A DNA stretch of 15,645 nucleotides from Clostridiales bacterium (GCA_007135995.1 SLHU01000320.1:1-15645); one strand, 5' to 3'. Shown: positions 7,013-12,946, counted from the first letter of the stretch. Numbers and translations: made by a program. Notes: a model not told the origin generated them from the letters alone.

Positions 7013-7685
7013 GATCGAGTTGTTTCACGGCATGATGATGATGCTGTGTGCCGCGGCGCTCATCAATCACTTTCAGCTGATTGCTGACAGATGCTGCCAG
7101 GATGCTTTTTTTTAAGCAAAGCTGCTGGCAGAGCAGCGAAAACAGCAAGCGGGCTGCCTGACATTTTATGTTGGTCAACACGGGTTCGTATGTAAGAAGA
7201 AATGCGATCAGAGAACCTGCTTCGTCAGTTATATCACCTGTCCGGACAGACTCGAAATCTATTCGGTATACATGATGGTCTAGGTCGCTGAACACAAAAT
7301 TGCGCCAGTTATTATCACCCAGAATCAAATGATTATCTCTGAACAGCTGAGTCGTATAAATATCGCGAAGCAGTCGGACAATCGCTTGAAGCTTATCTTC
7401 AGGTACAGCCTGGCCGGCTGCTTCACATGCTTCAATCAGCTCACAAGCGGTTTTGCCTTGGATGAGACGCATATAAAGGGTGAGTGGCTCAATACGGGTA
7501 ATCTCTGGCACAGACAGATTCTGCTGACGCAGATAAGCCGCATATTGCTGTTCTGTCCGCCAGCTGGCTTCATCTTTGAATATTTTTACAATAGAAAGCT
7601 TTCCGCTTTGCGAATCACGAACCAGCATCACCTGGTTTTGCCTGCTCTTGTATGTTTTGACTAAATTATCATTAGGAGATGTCAT
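6990..7685 (-). CDS. Small kinase-like (protein kinase/aminoglycoside phosphotransferase fold) protein
   Basis: A 231-residue cytoplasmic protein with a reduced protein-kinase-like layout: a strand-3 lysine K34 (VKIFKD), a likely helix-C glutamate E45, a catalytic loop LGDNNWRNF with D124 and N129, and D143 in RIDFE replacing DFG. The His that normally precedes the catalytic Asp in aminoglycoside-type kinases is replaced. The last 50 residues are less conserved-looking and include four His in a row (215-218). The start overlaps the MobB-like gene by 14 bases, with AGGA upstream, so the two are translationally linked. It is last in the ECF operon. A phosphotransferase acting on the imported compound or on a partner is plausible. 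The substrate is unknown and the family assignment rests on motifs only. Confidence 0.65.
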   Translation of the reverse strand: MTSPNDNLVKTYKSRQNQVMLVRDSQSGKLSIVKIFKDEASWRTEQQYAAYLRQQNLSVPEITRIEPLTLYMRLIQGKTACELIEACEAAGQAVPEDKLQAIVRLLRDIYTTQLFRDNHLILGDNNWRNFVFSDLDHHVYRIDFESVRTGDITDEAGSLIAFLLTYEPVLTNIKCQAARLLFSLLCQQLCLKKSILAASVSNQLKVIDERRGTQHHHHAVKQLDLTAYGCR

Positions 7686-8433
7686 GGCGGTTCCTGATTT
7701 CGATGCGGATATCAGCTTGATTCTGATAGCCGCGAAGCTGGCTGATCATGCCGGTTGCTGTCGCTCTGATGATGTCCTGAACAAAAGGAACCAGGTCAAG
7801 CGGCTGGCCATTGATGAACACATCAACTGTCTGATGCTGCTGAACACAATCCGAAAGCTGTGACTTCCCCTTCAGAACACTGTCACAGAACGTCCTGCAG
7901 TCCATACCACAGGCAAAGCAGCATTCAGCGTCAACATCAGGAAGCAGGGGAAGTGCTTTTTCTTCAATCAGGTTAACCATACGATCAATGTCTGTTAGGG
8001 CATTGATTACTGGAACACTGTTATAGCTGTGCAGATCGGCTGAGACAACGCCGCTGACAGCGATCACACAAGGACTCCAGCGCTGATCAAGGTCGCTGAG
8101 GTTTGCTCCGGTCAGTATTTTAGCGATGTTTGCGTCTTCCACGCCTTCGCAGATAACAAAATCATGGCTGTAATGCCTGAGAATCGAAGACAAAGGCAGT
8201 TTTTCAGAATAAAGCACATCAGTTTCATAAAGGCCTCTGGCCGTCACCAGCTGTGAGCCGGCATGACGATGCCGGCTGGTGTTGGTTCCAGGCGGATCTA
8301 TTTGAAACTGCTCAAAATGAATTTCCTTAATTGAGCCAACGGAGCGGCCTCTTTTTCTCAGCTCTTTGATGATGGCCTCTGCCGTTGTTGTTTTACCAGT
8401 TTTAGTTGAGCCATAGACAGATAGTATCCGCAT
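7672..8433 (-). CDS. mobB: MobB-like P-loop protein with Cys cluster and C-terminal domain
   Basis: A 253-residue cytoplasmic protein. Its first 165 residues resemble MobB, the GTP-binding adapter of molybdopterin-guanine dinucleotide synthesis: P-loop GSTKTGKTT (8-16), a SIKEIHFEQFQID segment and FVICEGVED. A Cys cluster follows (C171, C172, C175, C179, C183, in CCFACGMDCRTFC), fit for an iron-sulfur centre or zinc. The last 50 residues (VFINGQPLDLVPFVQDIIR) resemble the tail of long MobB-like proteins I recall from archaea and clostridia. AGGAGG seven bases upstream fixes ATG 8433. It is 136 bases after ecfT and overlaps the kinase-like gene. No mobA or moa/mog gene is in the window, so classical cofactor maturation is not shown. 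It may instead handle the compound taken up by the ECF transporter. Confidence 0.8.
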   Translation of the reverse strand: MRILSVYGSTKTGKTTTAEAIIKELRKRGRSVGSIKEIHFEQFQIDPPGTNTSRHRHAGSQLVTARGLYETDVLYSEKLPLSSILRHYSHDFVICEGVEDANIAKILTGANLSDLDQRWSPCVIAVSGVVSADLHSYNSVPVINALTDIDRMVNLIEEKALPLLPDVDAECCFACGMDCRTFCDSVLKGKSQLSDCVQQHQTVDVFINGQPLDLVPFVQDIIRATATGMISQLRGYQNQADIRIEIRNRHDIS

Positions 8434-8475
8434 GCAGCGTCCTCCTGAGATTCATGAGCTTTATCATTCGCAGCC

Positions 8476-8522
8476 AGGGAAACCCGCTTGCCTTCAGGTG
8501 ACGGGAGAAGCGGTGCATCCCT
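8476..8522 (-). other. Structured spacer between ecfT and the MobB-like gene
   Basis: Within the 136-base gap a two-step stem can form: AGGGA/TCCCT outside (8476-8480, 8518-8522) and CCGCTT/AAGCGG inside (8484-8489, 8508-8513). The 18-base loop contains a CCT/AGG mini-pair. The Shine-Dalgarno of the MobB-like gene lies about 35 bases beyond in the direction of transcription. It could be a cis-acting RNA controlling the last two genes. No known riboswitch class was matched. Confidence 0.3.
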
Positions 8523-8569
8523 TTCTGGACATGATTTTTTGCTGACTGTCACACTTGATATATCACTGC

Positions 8570-9289
8570 CTACACGATCAATAAAACCATCAGGAAGATC
8601 AGTGATGAAGCGATGATCACCAGCCAGTCGGTATATCTTAATTTCAGCTTCATACGGCTGGTCTTCATAAAACCAGAGCGAAAGCCGCGAAGATCCAGGG
8701 CAATTGATAATGCCTGTGCTTTGTCAAGTGTCTGCATAATAACCGGAAAAAACAGATAAGTAAAGGTTTTCACTTTTTGCCGAACGGGTATTTTTTTTTT
8801 TTTTTTTTTTCGCAGCTGCAATGCAATAAGTGTGTGATTGACTTCACGTGCAAGCATGGGTATGAAGCTGATCGCGGTTATTACCATAAAGGCCAGTGTA
8901 TAGGGGAGTTTTAACTGGATCAGGCTTTGAATGGACGCCTGGCTGTTCGATGTTGCCAGTGCGGCACCGCACAAAAGGATGATCAGCATACGTAAAATGA
9001 AGCCCAGTCCGGTTTCAAGACCTGTCTCTGTGACAATCACCCGGTTTCCTGCAGTCAGCAGGGCTTCTCCACTTCGGTTAAAAAGAAGCTGAATGATAAA
9101 GATGCCAAGAAAGGTTGAGAGCACTATGCGCAGTTTAGAAAAAACTTTTGACAGATCAGCGCTAACCAGCATTGACAGTAAAAGCGCCAGAATTAAAAGG
9201 ATTAAAAGCTGAAGGGTTGAGTTCCTGATAATTGCGAGACTTGTCAGTAAGCAAACCGGCAGCATTTTGGCACGCGGATCAAGTTGCAC
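8570..9289 (-). CDS. ecfT: ECF transporter T component (EcfT/CbiQ family)
   Basis: A 239-residue membrane scaffold that links the two ATPases to the substrate-binding S component. It shows the family opening LDPRAK, about five to six hydrophobic segments and the second coupling motif ALDLRGFRSG (R201-G202). At the first coupling motif, where an Ala-x-x-Arg-Gly is expected, it reads ALQLR followed by six Lys (161-166), encoded by a run of 20 A. The chosen start is GTG 9289: AGGAGGT is five bases before it, and GTGCAACTTGA overlaps the stop of the upstream ATPase, indicating coupled translation. An ATG at 9316 and a start at 9364 are open but lack such a site. Changing the A-run by one base would introduce an early stop in either direction. 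Confidence 0.88.
   Translation of the reverse strand: MQLDPRAKMLPVCLLTSLAIIRNSTLQLLILLILALLLSMLVSADLSKVFSKLRIVLSTFLGIFIIQLLFNRSGEALLTAGNRVIVTETGLETGLGFILRMLIILLCGAALATSNSQASIQSLIQLKLPYTLAFMVITAISFIPMLAREVNHTLIALQLRKKKKKKIPVRQKVKTFTYLFFPVIMQTLDKAQALSIALDLRGFRSGFMKTSRMKLKLRYTDWLVIIASSLIFLMVLLIV
8791..8810. repeat. Homopolymer run of 20 T (20 A in the coding strand of ecfT)
   Basis: Twenty identical bases lie inside the coding region of ecfT, encoding part of an Arg codon, six Lys codons and the first base of an Ile codon. Such runs are prone to replication slippage, polymerase slippage and sequencing error. As given the frame is open. Confidence 0.97.
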
Positions 9290-9947
9290 AGGCCACCTCC
9301 TGTATCTTCTTGTCATCCAGGAAAAGCACAGATTGACAATACTGACTGACAAAAGGCTGATCATGACTGATCAGAAGCAAACCTTTCTGCATCCGTATCC
9401 GCTCTGTCATCAGATCACCAAGAACGCGGCGGCTTGCCAGGTCCAGACTGTTTGTCGGTTCATCCAGAATCAGGAAGTCAGGCTCATTCATCATCAGCGC
9501 TGCCAGTGCCAGTCTTTTTTGCTCGCCAGTGCTGAGCCGCAGCGGATTTTCATTTTTTCTCCGCGCAAGCTGAAACAAAGTCAGCAGTTTATCTGCTCGT
9601 TTCCTGATCTCAGCACTATCTGTCTGCTGCAAAATAAACGGGAACAGGAGTTCATCAAGAACAGTATCGGCAAAAAGCTGCTGGCGTGGATTTTGAAACA
9701 AATAGCCAATTTGCCTGCCAATTTGATGAAGAGGAATGTCTGATATGCTTTTGCCGTTTATTAAAACCTGTCCGTCAACAGGCTGAAGCAGCCCCATCAT
9801 CAGCAGCCCAAGCGTTGTTTTGCCGGCGCCATTGCTGCCGGTCAGCCCGGTGCAGATGTCCATTCGAAGATTCAATGACAGACGACGCAGCACAGGCTGC
9901 TGAATTTGAGATGGATAGGCAAATGTAACTTTTTGCAGTTGAATCAT
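9279..9947 (-). CDS. ecfA2: ECF transporter ATPase, second subunit
   Basis: A 222-residue cytoplasmic ABC ATPase that powers the ECF transporter as half of a heterodimer. All key motifs are canonical: Walker A GSNGAGKTT (37-45), Q-loop Q85 (YLFQNPRQQLF), signature LSTGEQKR (138-145), Walker B LILDEP with E163, D-loop SLD (169) and switch H195 (ISHD). An upstream in-frame start at 10046 would add 33 residues from inside the neighbouring gene. ATG 9947 is chosen because GAGGGG lies six bases before it and the protein then begins with the usual MIQLQKVTFAY. The Shine-Dalgarno overlaps the stop of the preceding ATPase gene, and the 3' end overlaps the ecfT start by 11 bases. Confidence 0.93.
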   Translation of the reverse strand: MIQLQKVTFAYPSQIQQPVLRRLSLNLRMDICTGLTGSNGAGKTTLGLLMMGLLQPVDGQVLINGKSISDIPLHQIGRQIGYLFQNPRQQLFADTVLDELLFPFILQQTDSAEIRKRADKLLTLFQLARRKNENPLRLSTGEQKRLALAALMMNEPDFLILDEPTNSLDLASRRVLGDLMTERIRMQKGLLLISHDQPFVSQYCQSVLFLDDKKIQEVACAT

Positions 9948-9957
9948 CAAAAACCCC

Positions 9958-10719
9958 TCATCTGGACGCGCCATAGTGATTAAGATGACCAGACTCAAGA
10001 TGCCATATATCATCTGCCAGATCATCAAAGCGGCCCTGATGGTCAATCAGCAGTATCGCAGTTGAAGCTTGCTTATGCCGCAGGATCATTCGCTTCACCT
10101 TGTCAATTCGATTATTGTCAATCATGGCCAGTGCTTCATCCAGAATCAGGAAGGGCCTTTTCATCAGAAGAAAAGCTGCGAACAAGATCAGCTGCTTTTC
10201 GCCGCCGGAGCAAAGCCTTGGGTTGCGAAATCGAAGTGATTCCAGGGAAAGCTCATGCATGATCTCATTGATCAGTGCGTTCATTCTTTGTACAGCGATA
10301 CCTTGATGTTCCAGACCAAAGGCCAGTTCGCTTTCTGTATCAGGTGTCAGAATCTGCAGATCGGGATCGGGAAATAAAGCACTGATATATTGGGCAATTT
10401 CTCGTCTCTCAGTCATTAACAGATTCATCCAAGGGTTTTCAGATGTTTTTGCTGTGCCCGAGTGTTTGCCGGCTGTTCGCTGATCAAAAAGCACAGGAGA
10501 GGTGCGGTCAAGGTTAAGATGCAACTGTCCAGAAGTACCTGATTCATATGCCTCAGGCAGCGCTCTGCAGATTATTTTTGCTAATGTGGACTTTCCGGCT
10601 CCGTTTTTGCCCTGAAGAACCACTGCCTGACCTTGATGCCAGGTAAAATTGACATCAGACAAGAGGGATGTCTGCATTCCTGGAAAGGTGAAGCGCAGTT
10701 CTGAAACACGGATATTCAT
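9958..10719 (-). CDS. ecfA1: ECF transporter ATPase, first subunit (divergent)
   Basis: A 253-residue ABC ATPase, partner of the downstream ATPase. Walker A GKNGAGKST (37-45) is intact. The ECF-type Q-loop stretch reads LFPDPDLQIL, with Pro117 where Gln is usual. The signature is CSGGEKQ (170-176) and Walker B with D-loop is LILDEALAMID (191-201), lacking the normal Pro-Thr after the catalytic Glu195. The switch His227 (LIDHQ) is kept. A stretch at about 61-110 (DRTSPVLFDQ... to MTERREIAQ) differs from typical EcfA. These changes suggest an asymmetric pair in which one catalytic site is weak (inference). The start ATG overlaps the stop of the upstream SUOX-fold gene as ATGA, with GAGGT nine bases before it. 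Confidence 0.88.
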   Translation of the reverse strand: MNIRVSELRFTFPGMQTSLLSDVNFTWHQGQAVVLQGKNGAGKSTLAKIICRALPEAYESGTSGQLHLNLDRTSPVLFDQRTAGKHSGTAKTSENPWMNLLMTERREIAQYISALFPDPDLQILTPDTESELAFGLEHQGIAVQRMNALINEIMHELSLESLRFRNPRLCSGGEKQLILFAAFLLMKRPFLILDEALAMIDNNRIDKVKRMILRHKQASTAILLIDHQGRFDDLADDIWHLESGHLNHYGASR

Positions 10720-11276
10720 TGCAGGCTGACCTCAACAACATATTTGCACCAGCTCTGGCTGAAAGCCTCTTCAAGAATCACCAGCATATAAGGACCATCA
10801 CCTTTTTGACTGCGATCCCTCAACGGAAGGCCATTTTCAATAAAAACCAGGAATACATGATCCTGCTCATAGATGCGCTGCAGGGGCAGGATTGTCTGAT
10901 AACCATCCACCGCTGAAATAATCGCCTGCTCAAAGTCATCTTCGGCTAAATGATAGGCTTTCAGTAAATCACGAAGCAGGATACCCTCATATACATGTTC
11001 GGAGACTTCTCCGGTACTGGTTCGCCTTGTGGCACTGATTGTCTGGGTCTGGAGCTGCATCAGGTCACTTCTTGAAACAACATAGTCCCTGCCGACGGTG
11101 TCTGGAGACGCTGCTCTAAGTGATATCTGCTGATCTTCATAATACGCAAGCGCGGATGTCCGCTGATCAGTCTGCAGATAATAAGTGACACCGATCAATG
11201 CACTCAACACCAGGCAGGACAAAAACACAATCAGATGAGATCGCTTAAAAGTTGTTTTAGCTTTTTTGTCTGTCAT
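10716..11276 (-). CDS. Membrane-anchored small SUOX/molybdopterin-fold protein
   Basis: A 186-residue protein with one N-terminal membrane segment (about 13-33) after a basic start, so the domain is probably extracytoplasmic. The domain resembles the oxidoreductase molybdopterin-binding (sulfite-oxidase, PF00174-like) fold in miniature: YEGILLRDLLKAY, then AIISAVDGYQTILPL, then VFLVFIENGLPL, GPYMLVI and WCKYVVEVSL. The catalytic Cys of sulfite oxidases is not seen at the expected place, so a binding rather than enzymatic role is likely. It shares this pattern with the lipoprotein two genes upstream, suggesting an old duplication. It overlaps the S-component gene and the next ATPase gene by four bases each, so it is an integral part of the transporter operon. 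The fold assignment is by pattern only. Confidence 0.6.
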   Translation of the reverse strand: MTDKKAKTTFKRSHLIVFLSCLVLSALIGVTYYLQTDQRTSALAYYEDQQISLRAASPDTVGRDYVVSRSDLMQLQTQTISATRRTSTGEVSEHVYEGILLRDLLKAYHLAEDDFEQAIISAVDGYQTILPLQRIYEQDHVFLVFIENGLPLRDRSQKGDGPYMLVILEEAFSQSWCKYVVEVSLQ

Positions 11277-11848
11277 ATGGTTTGATCTCCCTGTTCGTCA
11301 GTCCTTTTTTTGCTTTGCGCCTTGCCGATGCGGCAGGCCAGACGCCAGGCGATCAGACCCCCTAATCCGCCTGAAAGAGACGCGATGCTCAGGCTGAAAA
11401 GAAGCGGGATGGCTGGCAGTCTGAAAAAAAGCAGATTGGACAAATACGTGCCGCTTATATTGGCCGCCATTCCCGCAAGAAAGCAAGAGAGCAATGTCTG
11501 GCCTCTGGACCTGGTGATCAGCCAGATGAGCTCGATCGCCAAGCCCGGTACTGTATATGAAATTATGCTTGCGGCACCGTGGTTGCCAAACGATCCCGAT
11601 ATCATCACAATCAGTGCCTGAACCAGCGCTGTCAGAAAGGCAGCACCAAATTTGCCAGTCAGCGTTCCGGCCAGAACCAGCCACATCATATAAAATCCGC
11701 CTGCTACTGAACCGCCAGGTATGAGGAGCGGACCTGTGACCATATGTGTCAGAGGCACAATAACCGGCTTGATAGCCAATCCCAGGCCGGCCATCAGCGC
11801 GATCAGCATCAGATCATAAGTTGAATAAGATAGTCGCAGTGCTTTCAT
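11273..11848 (-). CDS. ECF transporter S component (substrate-binding membrane protein)
   Basis: A 191-residue hydrophobic protein with about six membrane segments and a Lys/Arg-rich cytoplasmic tail. The segment GPLLIPGGSVAGGFYMMWLVLA followed by GKFGAAFLTALVQALIVM and SGSFGNHG resembles YkoE-like S components, the family that includes hydroxymethylpyrimidine/thiamine-related uptake proteins. In ECF transporters this subunit decides the substrate. Its direct co-transcription with two ATPases and a T component marks a dedicated (group I-like) transporter. The substrate cannot be read from the sequence; the MobB-like and SUOX-fold neighbours point to a pterin or molybdopterin-type compound (inference). 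GAGG six bases upstream supports ATG 11848. Confidence 0.75.
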   Translation of the reverse strand: MKALRLSYSTYDLMLIALMAGLGLAIKPVIVPLTHMVTGPLLIPGGSVAGGFYMMWLVLAGTLTGKFGAAFLTALVQALIVMISGSFGNHGAASIISYTVPGLAIELIWLITRSRGQTLLSCFLAGMAANISGTYLSNLLFFRLPAIPLLFSLSIASLSGGLGGLIAWRLACRIGKAQSKKRTDEQGDQTI

Positions 11849-11868
11849 AAAAATCCTCTTGATTTCTG

Positions 11869-11914
11869 ACAGGACCTGCTGCCAGCCCGGATAATGACAG
11901 ACAGCAGATCCTGT
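11869..11914 (-). other. Intercistronic hairpin between lipoprotein and S-component genes
   Basis: In the - strand RNA, 11914-11902 pairs with 11881-11869 over 13 base pairs (one G-U), with a 20-base loop. No U-run follows, so it is not a full terminator. It could stabilise the upstream lipoprotein mRNA or set a lower level for the transporter genes. This 82-base gap is the widest in the first part of the operon. Confidence 0.5.
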
Positions 11915-11930
11915 AAGAGATGGCTGCAGT

Positions 11931-12398
11931 TTACTCTGTTACAATTATTTCAGCTACACCACGTACCCATACATTGCCGCCTTCACCATCAACCGCCAGC
12001 ATAGGCAAGTTATCATCATCCAGTACTTCGCCATTTTCTTCAAGAACGATGAGTGTTGTTTCCAGCACGGCCTGCTCATAGCTCACCTCAGCACTGAAGC
12101 CGTCGGCTGCCATGAAAGTCACTTGGCTGCCCGCATTCAGGTCAGCCAGTGACAAGATGTCAGCCAGCCTGTAACCTGAGCACGTAACCTGCTCTTCGCC
12201 GTCCCGGCCAAAGCGTGTCAGTGTTTCTTCGTGGTACTCAAGGTGGCTAAGATCGCTGCTAGTAAAACTAACCTGGTTAATCTGGATTGAAAAATCTGCA
12301 TCGGGCGCTTGAGCTGCTGCTTGTCCGCTGCAGGCATTCAGCAGCAGTGATAAGACTGCCAAAGAAATGATGAGTGTTCGTTTAAATCGTAAAGTCAT
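11931..12398 (-). CDS. Small lipoprotein with SUOX/molybdopterin-like fold
   Basis: A 155-residue secreted lipoprotein. The signal peptide ends in the lipobox L20-N-A-C23, so the mature protein would be lipid-anchored on the outside of the membrane. The domain reads YRLADILSLADL, then VTFMAADGFSAEVSYEQA, then LIVLEENGEVL, LPMLAVDG and VWVRGVAEIIV. This is the same order as in the membrane-anchored protein two genes downstream and like the core of the sulfite-oxidase molybdopterin fold (PF00174-like). A single Cys occurs in VTCSGYRL; whether it matches the cofactor-binding Cys is unclear. GGGAGG five bases before ATG 12398 is a strong ribosome binding site. As the first secure gene of the ECF operon it may capture or present the transported compound (inference). 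Confidence 0.65.
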   Translation of the reverse strand: MTLRFKRTLIISLAVLSLLLNACSGQAAAQAPDADFSIQINQVSFTSSDLSHLEYHEETLTRFGRDGEEQVTCSGYRLADILSLADLNAGSQVTFMAADGFSAEVSYEQAVLETTLIVLEENGEVLDDDNLPMLAVDGEGGNVWVRGVAEIIVTE

Positions 12399-12607
12399 GT
12401 AATCCTCCCTGGATCATCAAATTGAATTGACGCTGTCGGCTCTGCCGCACGGCGCATTAACTGTTTTTCTTGTCTGACAGGTATCAAATTGAATCTTTCG
12501 GATATGTGCCAAGTGCCCGGCGTACAAAAAAAGCATACGGAACCACAGGAAACGTACACTTCTTCAAGCGTGATCTGCTGGTTCTTCTCAAACACGGAAA
12601 GCATCAT
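12395..12607 (-). CDS. Possible small Cys-containing protein, unknown
   Basis: A 70-residue ORF that I do not recognise. It contains VSCGSVCFFC (C-x3-C-x2-C), a spacing often seen in metal or iron-sulfur sites. Its stop overlaps the lipoprotein start as ATGA, and its start overlaps the stop of another small ORF upstream in the same way. Against it: a weak ribosome binding site and a C-terminal half that looks like random sequence. It may simply be the 5' leader of the operon. Confidence 0.3.
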   Translation of the reverse strand: MMLSVFEKNQQITLEEVYVSCGSVCFFCTPGTWHISERFNLIPVRQEKQLMRRAAEPTASIQFDDPGRIT

Positions 12608-12705
12608 AATTTCTTATCATACTCATCGGCCATTTCGTCATAGGCATCGCCCTTAGACAAAAAAGCTCGAACCTCATATTCAATTCCAGTCGCGCGACTG
12701 CGCAT
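12604..12705 (-). CDS. Possible 33-residue leader ORF
   Basis: An ORF with an ordinary-looking, charged, helix-prone product ending in GDAYDEMADEYDKKL. Its stop overlaps the next ORF start by four bases. No Shine-Dalgarno is seen, and the best promoter here would start transcription at or just after its ATG. If real, it would need another promoter or an internal start. It may also be the remnant of a longer gene. Confidence 0.2.
   Translation of the reverse strand: MRSRATGIEYEVRAFLSKGDAYDEMADEYDKKL
12687..12700. promoter_or_regulatory. Perfect 14-bp palindrome, candidate operator
   Basis: CAGTCGCGCGACTG is an exact palindrome placed at the predicted transcription start of the - strand ECF operon. 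GC-rich symmetric sites at this position commonly bind dimeric repressors. The regulator is unknown and no regulator gene is in the window. Confidence 0.55.
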
Positions 12706-12707
12706 TA

Positions 12708-12736
12708 ACAATAAAATACCAGATGCCTGTTGTCAA
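12708..12736 (-). promoter_or_regulatory. Promoter of the ECF/MobB operon
   Basis: On the - strand a perfect -35 TTGACA (12736-12731) is followed after 17 bases by TATTGT (12713-12708), four of six matching the -10 consensus. Transcription would begin near 12701, at the edge of the 14-bp palindrome. The leader to the lipoprotein start would be about 300 bases. Confidence 0.55.
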
Positions 12737-12764
12737 GCCGATTTGCTTGCTGTTAAAGGATTTT

Positions 12765-12820
12765 CAGCAAATTGCTGTAAAAATTAGCAGTTGAACCTCT
12801 AAAAAATGTAAACGTTTACG
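12765..12820. promoter_or_regulatory. Divergent control region: two palindromes including a cre/LacI-type site
   Basis: CAGCAAATTGCTG (12765-12777) is an exact inverted repeat with one central base. TGTAAACGTTTACG (12807-12820) contains the perfect palindrome GTAAACGTTTAC and matches 13 of 14 positions of the Bacillota catabolite-response (cre) consensus. It could bind CcpA or another LacI-family regulator and act on the - strand operon, on the + strand URO-D gene, or on both. Confidence 0.5.
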
Positions 12821-12946
12821 GGCGGCTTTCTTTTGCTGCGGCCATTTTGTTTTCTTCAGCAGCAAGGATACAGATGATTCATAAGTAATATGAGCGGATC
12901 ATCACGGATCAGGCAAGATCTGCATAAATATCAGCAAAAAAAGCTT

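Noticed and set aside
8358..8552. 64-residue - strand ORF across the MobB-like gene start
   Set aside because: It overlaps the secure P-loop coding start in another frame, lacks a clear ribosome binding site and its product resembles nothing known.
8791..8810. T20 run read as a transcription terminator on the + strand
   Set aside because: No GC-rich hairpin directly precedes it, and it lies inside the ecfT coding region.
9948..10046. 33-residue N-terminal extension of the second ECF ATPase
   Set aside because: It lies inside the preceding ATPase gene, and the typical ABC opening MIQLQKVTFAY begins at 9947 after GAGGGG.
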